Shown here one piece after another: positions 1-8,448 of a stretch of DNA of 64,000 nucleotides (its first letter is position 1; each line of letters begins with the position of its first letter). The DNA is from JAVJUV01 sp047314965. GTDB taxonomy: Bacteria; Pseudomonadota; Alphaproteobacteria; Rhodobacterales; Rhodobacteraceae. The stretch covers positions 62,001 through 126,000 of the forward strand of contig NZ_JBLBVK010000054.1 in the NCBI RefSeq assembly GCF_047314965.1, given 5' to 3'. The notes under the pieces were generated by a model, which was given only the letters and a program-made list of their open reading frames with translations, was not told the DNA's origin and searched no databases. A program made the translations under genes and the position numbers.

Positions 1-42
1 CCATCAAAGCTCCCGCAGGCCGGAAAAGTCCAATCACAAAAC

Positions 43-68
43 AAAAAGGCCGCGTCCCGGACGCGGCC
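43..68 (-). terminator. Rho-independent terminator of rpmG
   Basis: Positions 48-68 form a nearly perfect palindrome (arms GGCCGCGTCC and GGACGCGGCC). On the minus strand it is followed by five T residues (AAAAA at 43-47 on the plus strand). It lies 27 bases past the rpmG stop codon, where an intrinsic terminator is expected. Confidence 0.8.
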
Positions 69-94
69 CCTGTCTGATGTACGGAAAGGCGATC

Positions 95-262
95 TTACTT
101 GATCTTGCCTTCCTTGTACTCGACATGCTTGCGCGCGACCGGATCGTACTTCCGTACGACCATCTTCTCGGTCATCGTCCGCGCGTTTTTCTTGGTCACG
201 TAGAAATGACCCGTGTCAGCGGTCGAGTTCAGACGAATCTTGATCGTCGTCGGTTTCGCCAT
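95..262 (-). CDS. rpmG: 50S ribosomal protein L33
   Basis: The 55-residue protein begins MAKPTTIKIRLNSTADTGHF and ends with the basic tail HVEYKEGKIK. This is the length and sequence of the bacterial L33 of the large ribosomal subunit. It lacks the CxxC zinc pairs found in some L33 proteins, as is usual in proteobacteria. A longer in-frame extension exists upstream, but the internal ATG at 262 gives the canonical N-terminus. The gene is monocistronic and followed by a strong terminator hairpin. Confidence 0.95.
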   Translation of the reverse strand: MAKPTTIKIRLNSTADTGHFYVTKKNARTMTEKMVVRKYDPVARKHVEYKEGKIK

Positions 263-371
263 TGGTCGTCTCCTGATCGGCCTGCGCAGTACGCACGCCC
301 TTAAAACCTGAAGCCCGCCTTCTAAAGATTGCGCCTGCCCTGTCAAGGGCGGAATGCGCTGCGGGAAGCGA

Positions 372-1067
372 TTAGGCCACGCCCATCGACTTGTGAATGC
401 GATCCCGGGTCTCTTCTGACAATCCCAGCGCCTCGGCCAGCGCGTTCAGGTATTGGGCTTCGGACATCTTGTCGACACGCACGGCCATCAGCGAGGTCGC
501 GTAAACCTGCGCCTTCATCTGTTCACTCGTATCGCCCGCAAGCGACATCACGTCCACTGGCGCAGCCATCTCGGCTTCGACGAAGGCTCGCTGTTCGGGA
601 CCGGCATCGCCGAGGTATTCGAAGATCCGGGCTTTCTCTTCGGCGTCGATCACACCATCGGCCTTGGCCGCCTGGATCATGGCACGGATCATCAGCTTCG
701 CGTTTTCTTCCATCGTATCCGTGGCGATCGAGGTTCCGGTCATTGCATCGATCATCTGGCCTGTCTGCGCGGCGCCGGCCGCCATGCCGCCGCCCATTGC
801 CGCCATCAAACCTGCAATCCCAGCAGCGGCGTTGCCGCCATCGGCACCGGCCCCCATGAACTTGTCCATCATGCCGCGGAACTGCTCGGTCGGCAGGCCC
901 ATCTTGTCCATCGTCTCGAAAGCCTGCTCGGACATCCCCGTGATCTGCGGGTTGGAGCGCATTGCATCCCGGACGCCGTCCATTCCGCCCATGTTCTTGT
1001 ATTTGTCGTATCCCTTGGCAGCGGCAAAGCCGACGGCCAGCGTGGCAAGTGTTTTGACGAAACTCAT
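372..1067 (-). CDS. DUF533 / TerB-like protein
   Basis: The predicted protein has 231 residues. The N-terminus (MSFVKTLATLAVGFAAAKGYDKY) is a short hydrophobic segment. A glycine, alanine and methionine-rich linker follows, and the C-terminal half (about residues 120-231) is helical, with ENAKLMIRAMIQAAKADGVIDAEE-type spacing. That is the acidic TerB-like helical fold of DUF533, E. coli YebE being a relative. The ATG at 1067 is chosen because AGGGAG lies just upstream; the longer reading frame runs into rnpB. Function is unknown: TerB-like domains are linked to metal binding and stress at membranes, but nothing here tests that. TelA and XpaC genes lie 9 kb away, which may be coincidence. Confidence 0.75.
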   Translation of the reverse strand: MSFVKTLATLAVGFAAAKGYDKYKNMGGMDGVRDAMRSNPQITGMSEQAFETMDKMGLPTEQFRGMMDKFMGAGADGGNAAAGIAGLMAAMGGGMAAGAAQTGQMIDAMTGTSIATDTMEENAKLMIRAMIQAAKADGVIDAEEKARIFEYLGDAGPEQRAFVEAEMAAPVDVMSLAGDTSEQMKAQVYATSLMAVRVDKMSEAQYLNALAEALGLSEETRDRIHKSMGVA

Positions 1068-1154
1068 TCCTGTACTCCCTGGTTTCAATGTCCGGCAGTC
1101 CATACCGGCGATTCCCGAATATTCCGGAGTGTAACAACATGACGGGGGCATAAG

Positions 1155-1544
1155 AAATGCGCGGATGGCCTGTAAGCCGGATTCTGTTCCCCGTTGCCGG
1201 GGTGATGACCATTCCTCTGGCCCCGCCGTTACCGGCGGGATCAAGCTGCCAACCCGGGCCTCTGGGATGAAGCATCCCTGCGGCGATATCCCTTTCGGGA
1301 TCAGCCCGCGCGAGGCCCCTATTCGGCATTGCTTCCGGTGGGGCTTGCCGTGCCGTTCCTGTTGCCAGGACCGCGGTGGGCTCTTACCCCACCGTTTCAC
1401 CGTGACCCTGCATGCAGGGCCGTCTGTTCTCTGTGGCGCTTTCCCTCGGGTTACCCCGGCCGGGCGTTACCCGGCACCGTTGCTTCATGAAGTCCGGACT
1501 TTCCTCGCATCCGAAGACACGCGGCCATCCGGCCATCCGCGCGG
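1155..1544 (-). ncRNA. rnpB: RNase P RNA (class A)
   Basis: Read on the minus strand, the RNA starts with GCGCGGATGGCC (1542-1531), which pairs exactly with GGCCATCCGCGC near the 3' end (1170-1159) to form helix P1. The conserved early segment GAGGAAAGTCCGGACTTCAT and the 3' segment ACAGAATCCGGCTTACAGGC, both RNase P signatures, lie where expected. The length of about 390 nt fits alphaproteobacterial type A RNA. It is the catalytic subunit that removes 5' leaders from pre-tRNA. Ends are set from P1 and the promoter and may be off by a few bases. Open reading frames crossing this region are artefacts. Confidence 0.95.
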
Positions 1545-1549
1545 TTCGG

Positions 1550-1578
1550 GATGTAGTGAGCGGGAGGGATGGGGTCAA
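1550..1578 (-). promoter_or_regulatory. Sigma-70 promoter of rnpB
   Basis: On the minus strand TTGACC (1578-1573) and TACATC (1555-1550) are separated by exactly 17 bases. This is close to consensus and places transcription start near 1543, at the first base of RNase P helix P1. Confidence 0.7.
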
Positions 1579-1622
1579 TAGAGCCCGATTTGAGCATGGG
1601 GAAATCAGTCGGGTCGGCGGGC

Positions 1623-1919
1623 TTAGCGGAGGTCCGTCCTCAAGCTCGGAAGCCCTTCTAGTCTATAAACTTGCGCGGTATCAGTGCGGAAAAGTTCGCC
1701 CCTGCAATTCGGACAAATCTGAAGAGTGACAGCGGGCATGGGATTGTCGCCGTTCCAAAGTATTCCTGACTTGGCCTCGGAAATCGCGAACGCACCTTCA
1801 AGCAGCCAACCACCCCAACCGCAGGCATTTTCCGAAAGCGTACAGACGGCGAAAGTAAGCACCGCGTAGTCGGGTGCAGTGACGTCGGCTGCCTCAATCT
1901 CTTCAAGGCTCTTTCGCAT
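1623..1919 (-). CDS. Small hypothetical protein with a CPNC motif
   Basis: A 98-residue reading frame beginning MRKSLEEIEAADVTAPDYAV. It carries ICPNCRGELFRTDTAQVYRLE near the C-terminus, which resembles half of a zinc ribbon and the start of a sheet. I do not recognise the family. The composition looks protein-like, with few rare codons and acidic and hydrophobic stretches alternating. No good Shine-Dalgarno sequence precedes the ATG. It sits between rnpB and the amidase on the same strand. An overlapping frame at 1658-1930 has an arginine-rich, less natural composition and is rejected. Confidence 0.45.
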   Translation of the reverse strand: MRKSLEEIEAADVTAPDYAVLTFAVCTLSENACGWGGWLLEGAFAISEAKSGILWNGDNPMPAVTLQICPNCRGELFRTDTAQVYRLEGLPSLRTDLR

Positions 1920-1952
1920 TTCGACGTCAATAACCTATGGCATTCCCGCCCG

Positions 1953-2663
1953 TCAAAGATTCCGCGACACCGGCCGAGACGTGATCCGCCGCGCGATCCG
2001 TGCGGTGACGTCCGCCGGGTAATGACGCGCCAGCCCCGCCATCAGCGCCAGGTCGGCCGGACCGATCGGGCCCGTCGCATGAGGGCGGAACCTTTGCCGG
2101 AACGCATCCAGAATGACCGTCTCGCCGTGCTCGACCGGATAGCCGAAGGCGGCCGCGTTGCGCATGAAATCGCCCGGCATCGCGGCCTCGGGCCAGACCG
2201 CCAGTCCCTTGTCGGCTAGCCGCTTCCAGTCGAACAGACGACCCGGATCGGACTTCCGGTCGGGCGCCATGTCGGAATGTGCAATCACATGCTTGGGCTC
2301 CAGCCCATGCCGTTCCAGGATACCCGCCAGAAGCGTCTCCAGCGCGGCCATCTGCGCCTCGGGAAAGCGCGACGCGCCGTCATTGTCCAGCTCAATCCCG
2401 ATCGAGCGCGAATTGACGTCGTCGACGTCCGCCCATTTCCCCGCACCCGCGTGCCAGGCGCGGTGCGCCTCGTCCACCAGACGGGTCACGGCGCCGTCTT
2501 TCGCGATCAGGTAATGCGCCGAAACCTCGCAGACGGGATCGCACATGCGTGCAAGCGCCGCCTCGGCATCACGCATGGCCGTATAGTGCAGAACCACCAG
2601 TTCCACGCGCTCACCCTGCCGCCGTTCGCCATGGTTCGGAGAGGGGAGGGCCGCGATCTCCAT
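1953..2663 (-). CDS. N-acetylmuramoyl-L-alanine amidase, AmpD-like
   Basis: A 236-residue amidase_2 protein. The zinc-amidase motifs appear in order: VELVVLHYTAM (first ligand His), then VSAHYLIAKDGAVTRLV, then NSRSIGIELDND, and finally VIAHSDMAPDRKSDPG with the last ligand His and Asp. A C-terminal helical extension follows (about residues 170-236). Such enzymes cleave the amide bond between MurNAc and the stem peptide, in cell-wall recycling or turnover. No signal peptide is visible, so a cytoplasmic AmpD-like role is likely. The ATG at 2663 is 4 bases past the stop codon of the upstream lipoprotein gene, suggesting one operon. Confidence 0.85.
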   Translation of the reverse strand: MEIAALPSPNHGERRQGERVELVVLHYTAMRDAEAALARMCDPVCEVSAHYLIAKDGAVTRLVDEAHRAWHAGAGKWADVDDVNSRSIGIELDNDGASRFPEAQMAALETLLAGILERHGLEPKHVIAHSDMAPDRKSDPGRLFDWKRLADKGLAVWPEAAMPGDFMRNAAAFGYPVEHGETVILDAFRQRFRPHATGPIGPADLALMAGLARHYPADVTARIARRITSRPVSRNL

Positions 2664-2667
2664 CGTC

Positions 2668-3405
2668 TCAGCCGCCTCTCGCGGCGCGGAAGGGCGTCGG
2701 ATCCCAGTAGCAGGCGAACCCGTCGCCGTCCGGGTCAAGCCCCTGACGGTCCCGCTTGGGGCCACCGGCTTTCAGGAAAGCTTCCTGAGCCTGGTCTGAT
2801 GTGGTGTACCGCGCGCAGGCACGCTGGAACTTGCTGTCGCTGACAGTGCCCGAGCGACGATGTACCTGCTGACCGACCATATTGGTGGTCGAAAGCGCGA
2901 AACTCACGATATCGACGTCTGTGCCGCCGGGCCGCTCAGGAAGCGCTTCGGGCTGAACAACCTGGTAGGCTTCTCTCTGACGCGCCAGACGCTCGGCATC
3001 GCTTTCGATGGTCTCCCGGCTCGCGACAGCGGTGAAGTTCTGTTCGTCGGAAATGCCCGGATTGCTTACGGCAGCCACCTGAGCCGTCCCTGCCAAAGGC
3101 TGAGCGACGACAGGTGCCGCGGTGGCGGCCTGGGTCTGTTGCACCGGCAAGGTAGCGGTCGTGGATTGGGTCGTGCGCGTCGCGTTCAGTACACCAAGCG
3201 TCTCGGAGGCGATAACCTGCTCTTCGGGAACCACGGCCACACGTGGGGCTTCAAGCGCAGCGTTTCGCTCGGCTCTCAAATCGGCATATCTGCCCCGGTC
3301 GCCAAAACCCACGCCCTGACCGGCATAGGGATTGCTGTCGGGAATCGAGCTGCCACAGGCCGCCACAATACAGAACGCGGCAAGTGCCGCCTTTCGGGAA
3401 GTCAT
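2668..3405 (-). CDS. Lipoprotein with a C-terminal Excalibur-like motif
   Basis: The 245-residue protein starts MTSRKAALAAFCIVAACGSS, a typical lipoprotein signal with the lipobox Cys at about residue 17. The middle is Ala, Thr, Val and Gln-rich and probably disordered. The C-terminus holds ARYTTSDQAQEAFLKAGGP and then GLDPDGDGFACYWDP, which matches the DxDxDGxxC calcium-binding pattern of Excalibur domains. It is probably a periplasmic envelope protein whose specific role is unknown. The upstream in-frame extension lacks a sensible signal and is not used. The amidase gene follows after 4 bases. Confidence 0.75.
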   Translation of the reverse strand: MTSRKAALAAFCIVAACGSSIPDSNPYAGQGVGFGDRGRYADLRAERNAALEAPRVAVVPEEQVIASETLGVLNATRTTQSTTATLPVQQTQAATAAPVVAQPLAGTAQVAAVSNPGISDEQNFTAVASRETIESDAERLARQREAYQVVQPEALPERPGGTDVDIVSFALSTTNMVGQQVHRRSGTVSDSKFQRACARYTTSDQAQEAFLKAGGPKRDRQGLDPDGDGFACYWDPTPFRAARGG

Positions 3406-3442
3406 ATCTCTGCTCTGCCTTCGTTTTGCTTTGACGGAGACT

Positions 3443-4927
3443 TTACCACCATTTCGACGGCTTGGAAACAAACCCGGCCCGATCTTCCAGCGCTTGCGCG
3501 ACATTCAGCAACTCGCCTTCTTCCCAAGGCTTGCCGACCAGCTGAAGACCAAGCGGTAGACCGGACGAATCGAGGCCGGTCGGAACTGCAATTCCCGGAA
3601 GTCCGGCAAGGTTCACCGTCACCGTGAAGACGTCATTCAGATACATCTGCACCGGATCTTCGAATTTCTTGCCTAACTCGAAGGCCGCCGACGGCGTTGC
3701 CGGCGTCAGGATCGCATCGACACCCGCCGCGAATGAATCGTCGAAATCCTTTTTGATCAGGGCACGGACCCGGCGCGCCCGGTTGTAGTAGGCGTCATAG
3801 AAGCCCGCCGACAGCACGTATGTGCCGACCATCACGCGTCGCTTGACCTCGGCCCCGAAGCCTTCGGCGCGGGTCTTCTCGTACATCTCGGTGATGCCGT
3901 CGCCCTGCGCCAGCTTGGCGCGGTGGCCATAGCGCACGCCGTCATACCGGGCGAGGTTGGACGACGCTTCGGCCGGCGCGATCACGTAATATGCGGGGAG
4001 CGCGTATTTCGTGTGCGGCAGACTGATATCGACGATCTTCGCACCCGCATCCTCGAGCATAGCGCGGCCTTCGGCCCAAAGCGCCTCGATCTCGTCGGGC
4101 ATGCCGTCCATGCGGTATTCCTTGGGGATACCGATGGTCTTGCCCCTGATATCGCCGGTCAGCATGGCCTCGAAGTCGGGCACCGCGAGGTCGGCGCTGG
4201 TTGAATCCTTCGGGTCGTGCCCCGCCATCGCCTCCAGCATGATCGCGCAGTCACGCACAGACTTGGCCATCGGCCCGGCCTGGTCCAGCGACGATGCGAA
4301 AGCCACAATGCCCCAGCGGCTGACGCGCCCATAGGTCGGCTTCAGCCCGGTGATGCCCACGAAGGCCGCGGGCTGGCGGATCGAGCCGCCCGTGTCCGTC
4401 CCGGTTGCGGCAAGGCAAAGGTCCGCCGCCACGGCCGCGGCCGAGCCTCCGGAAGAGCCGCCAGGCGTCAGCGCCGCGTCGTCGTTGCCGCGCCGCCAGG
4501 GGTTCACGGCGTTGCCGTAGACGCTGGTCTCGTTCGACGAGCCCATGGCGAATTCGTCCATGTTCAGCTTGCCAATCATCACCGCGCCGGCATCGAAAAG
4601 CTGTGTGGTCACGGTCGATTCATATTCGGGCCGGAAGCCCTCCAGGATGCCGCTCGCGGCCTGGCTGGCCACCCCCTTGGTACAGAAGAGGTCCTTGATC
4701 CCCAGCGGGATACCGCACATGGACGGCGCGTCACCTGCCGCGATCCGCGCATCTGCCGCCTTCGCCTGCTCCATGGCGATGTCCGGAGTCGCATGCACAA
4801 CGGCGTTCAGAGCCTTCGCGCCATCTGCAGCCTTTAGACAGGCCTCGGTCAGTTCGACCGCCGTGATCTCTCCGGCACGCAGCTTGTCGCGGGCCTCGGC
4901 GATGGTGAGGGCGTTCAGATCGGTCAT
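3443..4927 (-). CDS. gatA: Aspartyl/glutamyl-tRNA amidotransferase subunit A
   Basis: A 494-residue amidase-signature protein. The Ser-cisSer-Lys triad is intact: Lys78 in GIPLGIKDLF, Ser158 in TPGGSSGGS and Ser182 in TDTGGSIR. GatA releases ammonia from glutamine and channels it to GatB, converting Glu-tRNA(Gln), and Asp-tRNA(Asn) in some species, to the amidated form. This means the organism uses the indirect route to Gln-tRNA. The gatC gene lies 3 bases upstream in the same transcript. No gatB gene is in the window. Confidence 0.97.
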   Translation of the reverse strand: MTDLNALTIAEARDKLRAGEITAVELTEACLKAADGAKALNAVVHATPDIAMEQAKAADARIAAGDAPSMCGIPLGIKDLFCTKGVASQAASGILEGFRPEYESTVTTQLFDAGAVMIGKLNMDEFAMGSSNETSVYGNAVNPWRRGNDDAALTPGGSSGGSAAAVAADLCLAATGTDTGGSIRQPAAFVGITGLKPTYGRVSRWGIVAFASSLDQAGPMAKSVRDCAIMLEAMAGHDPKDSTSADLAVPDFEAMLTGDIRGKTIGIPKEYRMDGMPDEIEALWAEGRAMLEDAGAKIVDISLPHTKYALPAYYVIAPAEASSNLARYDGVRYGHRAKLAQGDGITEMYEKTRAEGFGAEVKRRVMVGTYVLSAGFYDAYYNRARRVRALIKKDFDDSFAAGVDAILTPATPSAAFELGKKFEDPVQMYLNDVFTVTVNLAGLPGIAVPTGLDSSGLPLGLQLVGKPWEEGELLNVAQALEDRAGFVSKPSKWW

Positions 4928-4930
4928 CGA

Positions 4931-5218
4931 TTACTCCACCACCTTCGGAACCGCGAAAAAGCCCTCGCGGGCATCGGGCGCATTCGACAGGATCTTTGCC
5001 TGCTGGTCACCGTCCGTCACCACGTCAGCGCGCCTTTTTAGCCGCATCGGCGTCACGCTGGTCATCGGCTCGACACCCTCGACATCGACCTCGTTCAGTT
5101 GCTCGACGAAACCGAGGATGGCGTTGAACTCGCTGGCCAGCGCGGGAAGATCCTCTTCCTCGACCTTGATGCGGGCCAGCTTGGCGACTTTGCGGGCGGT
5201 GTCTGTATCGATCGACAT
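4931..5218 (-). CDS. gatC: Aspartyl/glutamyl-tRNA amidotransferase subunit C
   Basis: The 95-residue protein begins MSIDTDTARKVAKLARIKVE and contains the GatC signature FNAILGFVEQLNEVDVEGVEPMTSV, with the C-terminal DVVTDGDQ region and the APDAREGFFAVPKVVE tail. GatC wraps around GatA and GatB and stabilises the amidotransferase. It is the first gene of the gatC-gatA pair, with 3 bases to gatA. Confidence 0.97.
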   Translation of the reverse strand: MSIDTDTARKVAKLARIKVEEEDLPALASEFNAILGFVEQLNEVDVEGVEPMTSVTPMRLKRRADVVTDGDQQAKILSNAPDAREGFFAVPKVVE

Positions 5219-5326
5219 ACGTCTCTCCGTTGACGGGTCCGGCAGCGTTTAGCGTGCCAGCGGGACGATTCCAAGCCTTGCTCAGACCTCTGTGCTGCCT
5301 CAGTGTCGGATCGACAGAGGAGAGCC

Positions 5327-5734
5327 ATGAAACTGACGCTACATCACATCAACCTGTCGACCGACAAGGCGGAAGAGATGGACGAATTCTATCGCGACAT
5401 TCTCGGCCTCGAACGCGAAACCGAAGGCCTGCCCACGCTGGAGAAAGGCAAGGGCTATGCGGGCGACGTGGCCTTCGTCACCGACGGCGCGATCCAGACC
5501 CATATCGCCCAGCGCGACGTGCTGGCGGGCTTCAAGACCGGCCATATCGTGAATGCCGTCAGCCGTGGCCACATCGCCTACCGCACCGACGACCTCGACG
5601 CCTTCAAGGCGCATCTGGACAGCAAGGGCATTCCCTATTCCGACTGGGGCCACACCGCCGTTGCCGGCTGGCGGCAGATCTTCTTCTACGACCCCGACGG
5701 CAACGTGATCGAGGTTCACGAAGTCGCCATGTGA
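5327..5734 (+). CDS. VOC family (glyoxalase/dioxygenase-like) protein
   Basis: The predicted 135-residue protein begins MKLTLHHINLSTDKAEEMDEFY, the first beta-alpha-beta module of the vicinal oxygen chelate fold. The second half has RGHIAYRTDDLDAFKAHL and ends FFYDPDGNVIEVHEVAM. His7, His in GHIAY and Glu in VIEVHE are candidate metal ligands. The substrate cannot be inferred. The ATG at 5327 follows AGAGGAGAGCC and is preferred to a start 24 bases earlier. The 3' end overlaps the convergent ceramidase-like gene by 19 bases. Confidence 0.8.
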   Translation: MKLTLHHINLSTDKAEEMDEFYRDILGLERETEGLPTLEKGKGYAGDVAFVTDGAIQTHIAQRDVLAGFKTGHIVNAVSRGHIAYRTDDLDAFKAHLDSKGIPYSDWGHTAVAGWRQIFFYDPDGNVIEVHEVAM

Positions 5735-6357
5735 CGCCGCCAGGTCTCGATCATCCAGCCCAGCATCACCGCGTTCAGGATGTGCCAAAGGAAATGCGTG
5801 CCAAGCGGGATCGCCGCACAAAGGGGCTCGTCCATCGACCGCGCGGTCAGCGAAACGCAAAGGATGCCCGCCCCGATGGCGAGGTTCCGCGCCAACTCCG
5901 GCGCGCGGCGGCGCAACAGGGCGGCATAGGTGAAGATCAGCACCGGCAGCGGCCAGTAGAAACTGGAAGTCGCGAAGAAAGGCAGCGCCTCGAATACCGG
6001 GGTCAGCGCTGCGGTATAGGGGATATAGGCCAGCGCACCCAATCCCGCGCCCCAGACCGGCCAGCCCCAGAAATCCCGGTTCGCCAGAAAGATATAGACC
6101 AGCGTGAACAGCAGGATCGGCATCGTGTCGGCCATCGCCGCCCAGGGTGTGGCATGGGTGTGGAACAGCCATGACCCGACCCCGATCGCGAACAGGATCG
6201 CCGCCAGCACCCGTCCGCCCGTTCCTCCGGCACAGCGCCGCCACATGACGATGGCCGAGACGATGAAGGCGAGGTTCGTCACGGCGTTCACCGGCTCGGA
6301 CCAGTAGGACGGGTCCGTCCGCTCGCAATAGGCGTCAATCGCTCTTGTCCAGTCCAT
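5716..6357 (-). CDS. Ceramidase-domain (alkaline ceramidase/CREST-type) membrane protein
   Basis: A 213-residue protein with about seven hydrophobic helices. Signature elements of the alkaline ceramidase (CREST) superfamily are present: SEPVNAVTNLAFI near residue 20, GSWLFHTHAT with His, AAMADTMPIL with Asp, and GTHFLWHILNAVMLG near the C-terminus with two His. In that family these residues bind zinc and hydrolyse a lipid amide. Substrate in bacteria is uncertain. The ATG at 6357 (MDWTRAID) is preferred to one 27 bases upstream, which would extend into a poor N-terminus. Confidence 0.8.
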   Translation of the reverse strand: MDWTRAIDAYCERTDPSYWSEPVNAVTNLAFIVSAIVMWRRCAGGTGGRVLAAILFAIGVGSWLFHTHATPWAAMADTMPILLFTLVYIFLANRDFWGWPVWGAGLGALAYIPYTAALTPVFEALPFFATSSFYWPLPVLIFTYAALLRRRAPELARNLAIGAGILCVSLTARSMDEPLCAAIPLGTHFLWHILNAVMLGWMIETWRRHMATS

Positions 6358-6398
6358 GTGGTTCCCTATCCTGACAAAAGGCATCTAGGGAGGATCAG

Positions 6399-7091
6399 AT
6401 GAAAATCACTTGGCTTGGACATTCAGGCTTCCGGATCGAGATCGGCGACCAGGTTCTTCTGATCGACCCTTGGCTGACCGGGAACCCGGTCTTTCCCGAG
6501 GGCGGGCGCGACGCGGCGATCTCGGGCGCGACCCATATTCTCGTGACCCACGGGCACGGCGACCACACCGGCGACGCGGTGGCGCTCTCGAAAGAGACCG
6601 GAGCCCCCATCGTAGGCATCTACGACCTGATGAGCCACTGGGGGGCGACCGAGGGCGTCAGTGTCGTCGGCTTCAACAAGGGCGGCACGGTGATGCTGGG
6701 TGACGTCGCTGTCTCGATGGTGGCCGCGCAGCATTCCTCGTCGCTGTCGGGCGAAAACGGCCCCGTCTACGCAGGTCATGAGGCGGGTTTCATGATCCGG
6801 GGCGAAGGCCACACCATCTACGTCTCGGGCGATACCGACATCATGGCCGACATGGGCTGGTTCGGCGAATACTACGCCCCCGACATCGGTATCCTCTGCG
6901 CCGGCGGGCATTTCACCATGGACATGAAGGCGGCAGCCTGGGCCGCGCGGAAATACTTCGACTTCAAGACCGTGATCCCATGCCACTACAAGACCTTCCC
7001 GCTTCTTGCCCAATCGGCCGACGAGATGATCGCCGCCCTGCCCGGCGTCGACGTGAAAACCCCCGAGGTGATGCAGACGATCGAGATCTGA
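6399..7091 (+). CDS. UPF0173-type metal-dependent hydrolase
   Basis: A 230-residue metallo-beta-lactamase-fold protein. It has MKITWLGHSGFRIE, LLIDPWLTGNP and the metal motif HGHGDH at residues 51-56. AQHSSS, YVSGDTDIMADM and PCHYKTFP follow, in the order seen in the UPF0173 (YtkL) family. The physiological substrate of the family is unknown. AGGGAGGA precedes the ATG. The TGA stop overlaps the ATG of the next gene (TGATG), so the two are translationally coupled. Confidence 0.88.
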   Translation: MKITWLGHSGFRIEIGDQVLLIDPWLTGNPVFPEGGRDAAISGATHILVTHGHGDHTGDAVALSKETGAPIVGIYDLMSHWGATEGVSVVGFNKGGTVMLGDVAVSMVAAQHSSSLSGENGPVYAGHEAGFMIRGEGHTIYVSGDTDIMADMGWFGEYYAPDIGILCAGGHFTMDMKAAAWAARKYFDFKTVIPCHYKTFPLLAQSADEMIAALPGVDVKTPEVMQTIEI

Positions 7092-7870
7092 TGCTCCATT
7101 CCGTCGAATTCGGCGGCGGCCCTCCGATCCTGATCCTGCACGGGGGCGGCCTCGACCACCAGCATATGGTCGATGCGCTCGAACCTGTGTTTCAGGACGC
7201 GCCGGACTGGCGGCGTATCTATGCCGACCTGCCCGGTCACGGGCGAAGCACGGGCGACGGCATCGATGGCCAGGACGACGTCCTCGCCCGTGTCGCGGCC
7301 TTCGGCGAAAGCATCGGAGAACCCTACGCGGTTATCGGAGAATCGCGTGGTAGCCTGATCGCGCACGGTCTCGCCATGACGCACCCGCAGGCGATCTCGG
7401 GCATTTGCCTGATCGTTCCCGGCGGAAACGACGCCACCTCGCCAAAGCCCGGCCACGTCACCCTGGCACCCGACCCCGCCACCGCCGAGACCTTGTCGCC
7501 CGAGGTCAGGGCGCGCTTCGACCGTCTCGTGGTCCAGAGCCCCGATATCGCCCGCCGCATTGCCGCAACAAAGGTTCCGGCTGCCCGCATGGCCGATACC
7601 GAGACGGCCCGGCGCGTCGCTGCGCATTTTCACCCTGATCTCGGGGAGAACCCGGAACCCTTCACCGGCCCCGCGCTCATCGTCGCCGGGCGTCAGGACG
7701 CCGTTGCCGGCTGGCAGGACGCCGCCGCACTTCAGGACGCCTATCCAAGATCGACCTTCTCCGTGCTGGATACCGCCGGACACAGCCTGACATGGGAACG
7801 TCCCGCGCTCTTCGCCGCGCTCCTGCGCGACTGGCTGGATCGGCTCAGCCTCGCTCTCGCGCAGCCCTAG
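7091..7870 (+). CDS. Alpha/beta hydrolase
   Basis: A 259-residue alpha/beta hydrolase. ILILHGGGLDHQH is the oxyanion strand, YAVIGESRGSL is the nucleophile elbow (GESRG, Ser nucleophile) and VLDTAGHSLTWERP carries the catalytic His near the C-terminus. The acid is probably Asp in VAGRQDAVAGW. The substrate is unknown. The start at 7091 overlaps the stop codon of the UPF0173 gene. A longer frame upstream is arginine-rich and overlaps that gene, so it is rejected. The stop codon overlaps the convergent AA_synth gene by 4 bases. Confidence 0.82.
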   Translation: MLHSVEFGGGPPILILHGGGLDHQHMVDALEPVFQDAPDWRRIYADLPGHGRSTGDGIDGQDDVLARVAAFGESIGEPYAVIGESRGSLIAHGLAMTHPQAISGICLIVPGGNDATSPKPGHVTLAPDPATAETLSPEVRARFDRLVVQSPDIARRIAATKVPAARMADTETARRVAAHFHPDLGENPEPFTGPALIVAGRQDAVAGWQDAAALQDAYPRSTFSVLDTAGHSLTWERPALFAALLRDWLDRLSLALAQP

Positions 7871-8448
7871 CGCAGCCCGTCCTTGCCCTCGACCTGATCC
7901 ACGGTGAGCCCACCCACGCGCGGCAGGGGTCGCCCGCTGTCGGTGACCGCCACGGCGACAAGGATCTCGTTCGCACGCGGCGCATCGGCCAGCCGGACCT
8001 CGATCGCGTCGAAATGACTGCGCACATAGGCCGCGTCCTTGTGACCAAGGGGCACATCCAGCGTCTGGCCCGACCCGCCCATCTTCTTGGCAGATGGCAC
8101 CAGCGCCGCCCCGCCGCCGACCTCGGTGCGCAAGGGCGCACCAAGCTTCGGATGGAGAATCGCGGCAGCATGTTCCAGTTCGCCATTCTCACCCACCATC
8201 GCAGCCTTCCCATAGCTCTCCGCAACATCAGGTGCGATGCCCAGAGCCTCCACGCAACGGCGCCCAAGAAGCGCCCCCAGTTCCGCCCCGATTTCAATCA
8301 GTTCCGAAAGATCGCTCTGGAAGGCACCCGCAAAAGGATTGGCGATTACCGCGATCGCCACCGCCTTCCGCGTCGGCGGGTGCACGCTCTGACCCATTTC
8401 AGAGTGGGTCTCCTCCACCGTCACCACCAGCTTGCGGATCTCAGCCAT
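7867..8448 (-). CDS. Amino acid synthesis family protein (AA_synth, DUF1185)
   Basis: The 193-residue protein begins MAEIRKLVVTVEETHSEMGQ and contains VAIAVIANPFAGAFQSDLSELIEIGAELG, then YGKAAMVGENGELEHAAAILHPKLGAPLR and PSAKKMGGSGQTLDVPLGHKDA. These are recognisable features of the DUF1185 family. The biochemical role of the family is not established despite its name. Its start overlaps the end of tadA by 8 bases, indicating co-transcription. Confidence 0.78.
   Translation of the reverse strand: MAEIRKLVVTVEETHSEMGQSVHPPTRKAVAIAVIANPFAGAFQSDLSELIEIGAELGALLGRRCVEALGIAPDVAESYGKAAMVGENGELEHAAAILHPKLGAPLRTEVGGGAALVPSAKKMGGSGQTLDVPLGHKDAAYVRSHFDAIEVRLADAPRANEILVAVAVTDSGRPLPRVGGLTVDQVEGKDGLR

Noticed and set aside
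1165..1581. Open frames over rnpB on both strands
   Set aside because: The region is structural RNA with paired P1 ends; no protein-like features are seen.
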